A stretch of 64,000 nt of DNA from assembly GCF_000298235.1 (NCBI RefSeq), contig NZ_BAHE01000020.1:115349-179348 (forward strand). The letters are read 5' to 3'. Origin of the DNA: Gordonia namibiensis NBRC 108229 (GTDB taxonomy: Bacteria; Actinomycetota; Actinomycetes; Mycobacteriales; Mycobacteriaceae). Under the pieces are notes generated by a model that made no database searches, was not told the DNA's origin, and saw only the letters and a list, made by a program, of their open reading frames with translations. The position numbers and the translations under genes are program-made. Shown here piece by piece: positions 61,715 through 64,000 of the stretch (position 1 is its first letter; every line of letters begins with the position of its first letter).

Positions 61715-62641
61715 CTACTCGGCGGGGACGCGGAGCTGAGTCACGACTGTCCGGGCCGCCTCGCCGATGGCGCGGTCGACCTGCGGCAATGATTGCTCCG
61801 ACCGGGCGCTCAGGGTGAAGACGGCGACCGCGACCGGAAGTTCTCCGGGGAACTCGACGACGCCGATCTCATTGCGGATCGCGACGAGGGTCCCGGTCTT
61901 GCCCGCCACGGTGACCCGCCGGAAGGGAAAGCCCGACGCCAGGCGGGCGGTGAAGACCTGGCGGCGCATCGTGTCCCTGATGAACGCGCACATCTCCGGC
62001 GACGCAGCGCGATCGGTCCAGACCGCGGACAACAGCGCCGTGCAGTCCCGGGGCGTCGAGGAACTCGAGTAGGCGGCGTCGTAGGCACTCACCGAAGCAT
62101 CGCTGTCCGGATCGGCCAGAGCGGCGAAAGCCTCTGCCACCGTGCTGGTTCCGGTCTCGCGCTGGAGTCGTTCGTGTAGTTCTGCGACACCGCCGACGAT
62201 CCGCGTGCGCTCGGCGCCGAGGGAGACGAGATCCGCACGTACGCGGTCGAGGCCGAGCTCGTCGAGGAGGACGTCGGCAGCGACGTTGTCCGAGACGGTC
62301 ATCATCGAGATGGCGAGGTCGCGCCGGCTCAGCGTGACCGGGTCGCCGAAGGCGGCCAGCCCCGTCGGGCCCTGCGCCCATAGCGTCGGGTCGACTGTGA
62401 TCGAGGAGGCGAGGTCGATGTCACCGCGATCGGCACTGCGACATAAAGAGATCAGGACGGCGAGCTTGTAGACCGAGGCCAGGACGACTGGCGCGTCGGC
62501 GTCGAAGGAGTGCTCGATCTGCGGTGAGCCGATCGTCGTGGCGTGTACCCAGCCGGAACAGCCGGCGTCGGCGAGAATCTCGGCGACGTCGCGATCGACT
62601 CGCTCCCGCACGTGGTCGGGGAGTGTGCCCGGGGCACTCAA
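61715..62641 (-). CDS. class A beta-lactamase-like serine hydrolase
   Basis: 308 residues with the penicillin-recognition motifs: LASVYKLA (Ser-x-x-Lys), TVSDNVAAD (SDN) and VAGKTGTL (KTG). There is no signal peptide, so it is not an ordinary exported beta-lactamase; an intracellular D,D-peptidase or esterase role is possible. TTG 62641 overlaps the LysR stop (TTGA), so the two genes are coupled. Confidence 0.82.
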   Translation of the reverse strand: MSAPGTLPDHVRERVDRDVAEILADAGCSGWVHATTIGSPQIEHSFDADAPVVLASVYKLAVLISLCRSADRGDIDLASSITVDPTLWAQGPTGLAAFGDPVTLSRRDLAISMMTVSDNVAADVLLDELGLDRVRADLVSLGAERTRIVGGVAELHERLQRETGTSTVAEAFAALADPDSDASVSAYDAAYSSSSTPRDCTALLSAVWTDRAASPEMCAFIRDTMRRQVFTARLASGFPFRRVTVAGKTGTLVAIRNEIGVVEFPGELPVAVAVFTLSARSEQSLPQVDRAIGEAARTVVTQLRVPAE

Positions 62642-63519
62642 TCGGACGCCTTGCTGATCTTCCAGAGTGCCGCCGTCGTCACGTCGGCGACCTCGGCGAG
62701 TGCTGACTCCCGGTAGACGACCCGAAGCCGGAGTGCGGTGGTGTCGCGCCCGAGAGGCAGGCATCGGACGGCGTCGAGTGACGCGAGGCGTTCTGCGTCG
62801 GCGGTCAGACCGAATGCGCCACCGCCGGCGACGGCCGCCACCAGGTGTTCGGCAGACGAGACGGGAAGGACGTGTGGGTCGAGTCCGGATTCGCGGAGAC
62901 GATCGATCAGCTGGTCGTATGCGGGCGGGTTGGCTGCTCGTGGCGGGTGGCAGAGGTCGAGTCCCGCGAGCTGGCGGAGCCGCGGCCGCGTCGCGGTGGT
63001 GACCGGATGACCGGTCGGCACGACCACCTGGCGTCGGAAGACGACGACCGGACCGGCCGTGAGAGCGCCGGTGACGCAGGGGGCATCGACGATGGCGAGG
63101 TCGAGGGTGCCCGCCGACACCTGCTCGACGAGACCCACCGTCGTGCCACTCACCATCTCCTGGCCGGAGGACACGTCGCCGAGGCGTTGTGCGACAGCGG
63201 CAACGGCGCCGGCCCCGGCGAGAGGGACTGCACCCCAACGCAACACCTCGGTCCCGTCATGAAGGCGTCGTGCCTCGCCGAGGAACCGCGCGGCGTCGTC
63301 GATCAGGAGTCGCGCGCGGGGTAGGAGATCACGGCCGGCGTCGGTGAGTTCGGCGCCGCGAGAGGTACGTCGGATGAGTTGGACCCCGAGCTCTTTCTCC
63401 AGGCGGCGCAACCCCTGCGAGACCGGCGGCTGTGTCATCTCCAGTCGGGCGGCAGCGTCCCCGAAGTGGCCTTCCTCGGCGACGGCGACGAAGAATCGCA
63501 GGTGCCTGACGAGATCCAC
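62638..63519 (-). CDS. LysR-family transcriptional regulator
   Basis: 293 residues: winged-helix FFVAVAEEGHFGDAAARLEMTQPPVSQGLRRLE (residues about 9-41) and an effector-binding domain from about residue 90. GTG 63519 (MDLVRHLRF) has TGGAA before it. It is coupled to the beta-lactamase-like gene that it probably regulates, as AmpR does for AmpC, though here in the same orientation. Confidence 0.9.
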   Translation of the reverse strand: MDLVRHLRFFVAVAEEGHFGDAAARLEMTQPPVSQGLRRLEKELGVQLIRRTSRGAELTDAGRDLLPRARLLIDDAARFLGEARRLHDGTEVLRWGAVPLAGAGAVAAVAQRLGDVSSGQEMVSGTTVGLVEQVSAGTLDLAIVDAPCVTGALTAGPVVVFRRQVVVPTGHPVTTATRPRLRQLAGLDLCHPPRAANPPAYDQLIDRLRESGLDPHVLPVSSAEHLVAAVAGGGAFGLTADAERLASLDAVRCLPLGRDTTALRLRVVYRESALAEVADVTTAALWKISKASD

Positions 63520-63652
63520 GGGTTCCAGGATGGCACGCCGGCGACAATCAGCCCCGCAAACCCACCACGGATGGACAAACCCACCAGGTCGCCGCTCCCT
63601 GTCAGGCTGTTTGTGAGACACCTGGCAGGGGTCGCGGGGAACGGAGTGCGTG

Positions 63653-64000
63653 GTGTCTATCAGTGTCGAGGTGGGTCGGACCCCTAGCGGGCAGCGGTCG
63701 TACCCGCTCGGTTTCAAGGTCGAGTTTCTGCAGTTGTGGGATGCGGCGATGTTGGAGCGGGGTGGCCGTGCGCGGTTGTTGCGTGAGTATGGGTTGTCTC
63801 GGGCCACGGTGCGGGGCTGGTTGCACTCGCGTGATCGGGGAGACTTTGAGGCGTCGATGGTGTCGGCAGCACTCAAGTCGAAGGGATCGCGTCGGGTGGA
63901 TGCTCAGGAACGAGCCGAGTTGGCGCGGTTACGCGCGGAGAACGAACGGCTGCGGAAGAAGGTCGAACAGGCCGAAGCGATCCAGGAGATCATGGGAAAA
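63653..64000 (+). mobile_element. IS3-family transposase OrfA (cut by right edge)
   Basis: From GTG 63653 the frame is open to the edge: a helix-turn-helix domain (AMLERGGRARLLREYGLSRA, then TVRGWLH) followed by a leucine-zipper-like coil (ELARLRAENERLRKKVEQAE) and IMGK. That is the usual OrfA layout, with OrfB expected past the edge by frameshifting near the last GGGAAAA. The inverted end may lie near 63608 (TGTTTGTGAGACACC), about 90 bp before the LysR gene start, but this was not confirmed. Confidence 0.8.

Noticed and set aside
1..64000. CRISPR array, rRNA, prophage or integron
   Set aside because: No regularly spaced repeats of 24-40 bp, no rRNA sequence and no phage structural genes seen.

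Overview
The window is GC-rich, densely coded DNA of a mycolic-acid actinomycete, most likely Gordonia or a close relative in the Mycobacteriales. The evidence is two secreted antigen-85-like esterases, the aminotransferase Pat, two DUF3556 membrane proteins, a rifamycin-type HelR with a RAE-like element, the conserved tyrA / TadA-partner / tadA arrangement, and frequent GTG and TTG starts. There is no rRNA, CRISPR array or prophage. The only mobile element is an IS3-type transposase cut by the right edge.

1-18.4 kb is mostly core genome. It holds a Bcr/CflA exporter (cut at the left edge), a methyltransferase with a divergent HxlR regulator, two Ag85-like esterases flanking an ABC exporter and a frameshifted CorA-type transporter, a hotdog thioesterase, pat, tRNA-Ser(GCT), tRNA-Arg(ACG), helR with its RAE-like site, an MmpS-like protein, a DUF1089 protein, tyrA, tadA, two small stress-type helical proteins and tRNA-Ser(CGA).

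18.4-33.6 kb is the most distinctive block and looks like an undescribed amine or amide catabolic cluster. On the minus strand are an amino-acid/amine permease, an SDR and a PuuD-like gamma-glutamyl hydrolase. Divergent to them is a glutaminase, then a GntR/FCD regulator. A tightly overlapped plus-strand operon follows: SDR, DUF1116 (AllG/YlbE family), SDR, an unrecognised cysteine-rich protein, two different glutamine-synthetase-like ligases, an HSL-type esterase and a third SDR. A separately transcribed Baeyer-Villiger-type monooxygenase ends the block. The parts suggest gamma-glutamylation of an amine, oxidation, Baeyer-Villiger insertion and ester hydrolysis, with glutamate recycling. An AAGGCCTA motif recurs in the three main control regions.

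33.6-46.2 kb holds a MarR regulator with two identical operator copies facing an epoxide-hydrolase-like gene, and an overlapped operon of acyl-CoA synthetase, DUF3556, phytoene-desaturase-like oxidoreductase and PucR regulator. It also holds a UBP zinc-finger / glutaredoxin-thioredoxin-reductase-like pair, a second DUF3556 gene, and an HxlR regulator with a palindromic operator in front of a quinone-reductase-like gene.

46.3-64 kb holds hypothetical proteins (one a distant paralogue of a gene at 6.9-8.1 kb), GNAT, DUF1275, OsmC and universal-stress proteins and a DHA2 exporter. A NERD-helicase / AlkD-like pair follows, then a secreted DUF5995 protein preceded by two DosR-box-like sites. Next come amphi-Trp, PhoD and PBP-lipo genes, a LysR / class-A-beta-lactamase-like pair, and the IS3 fragment.
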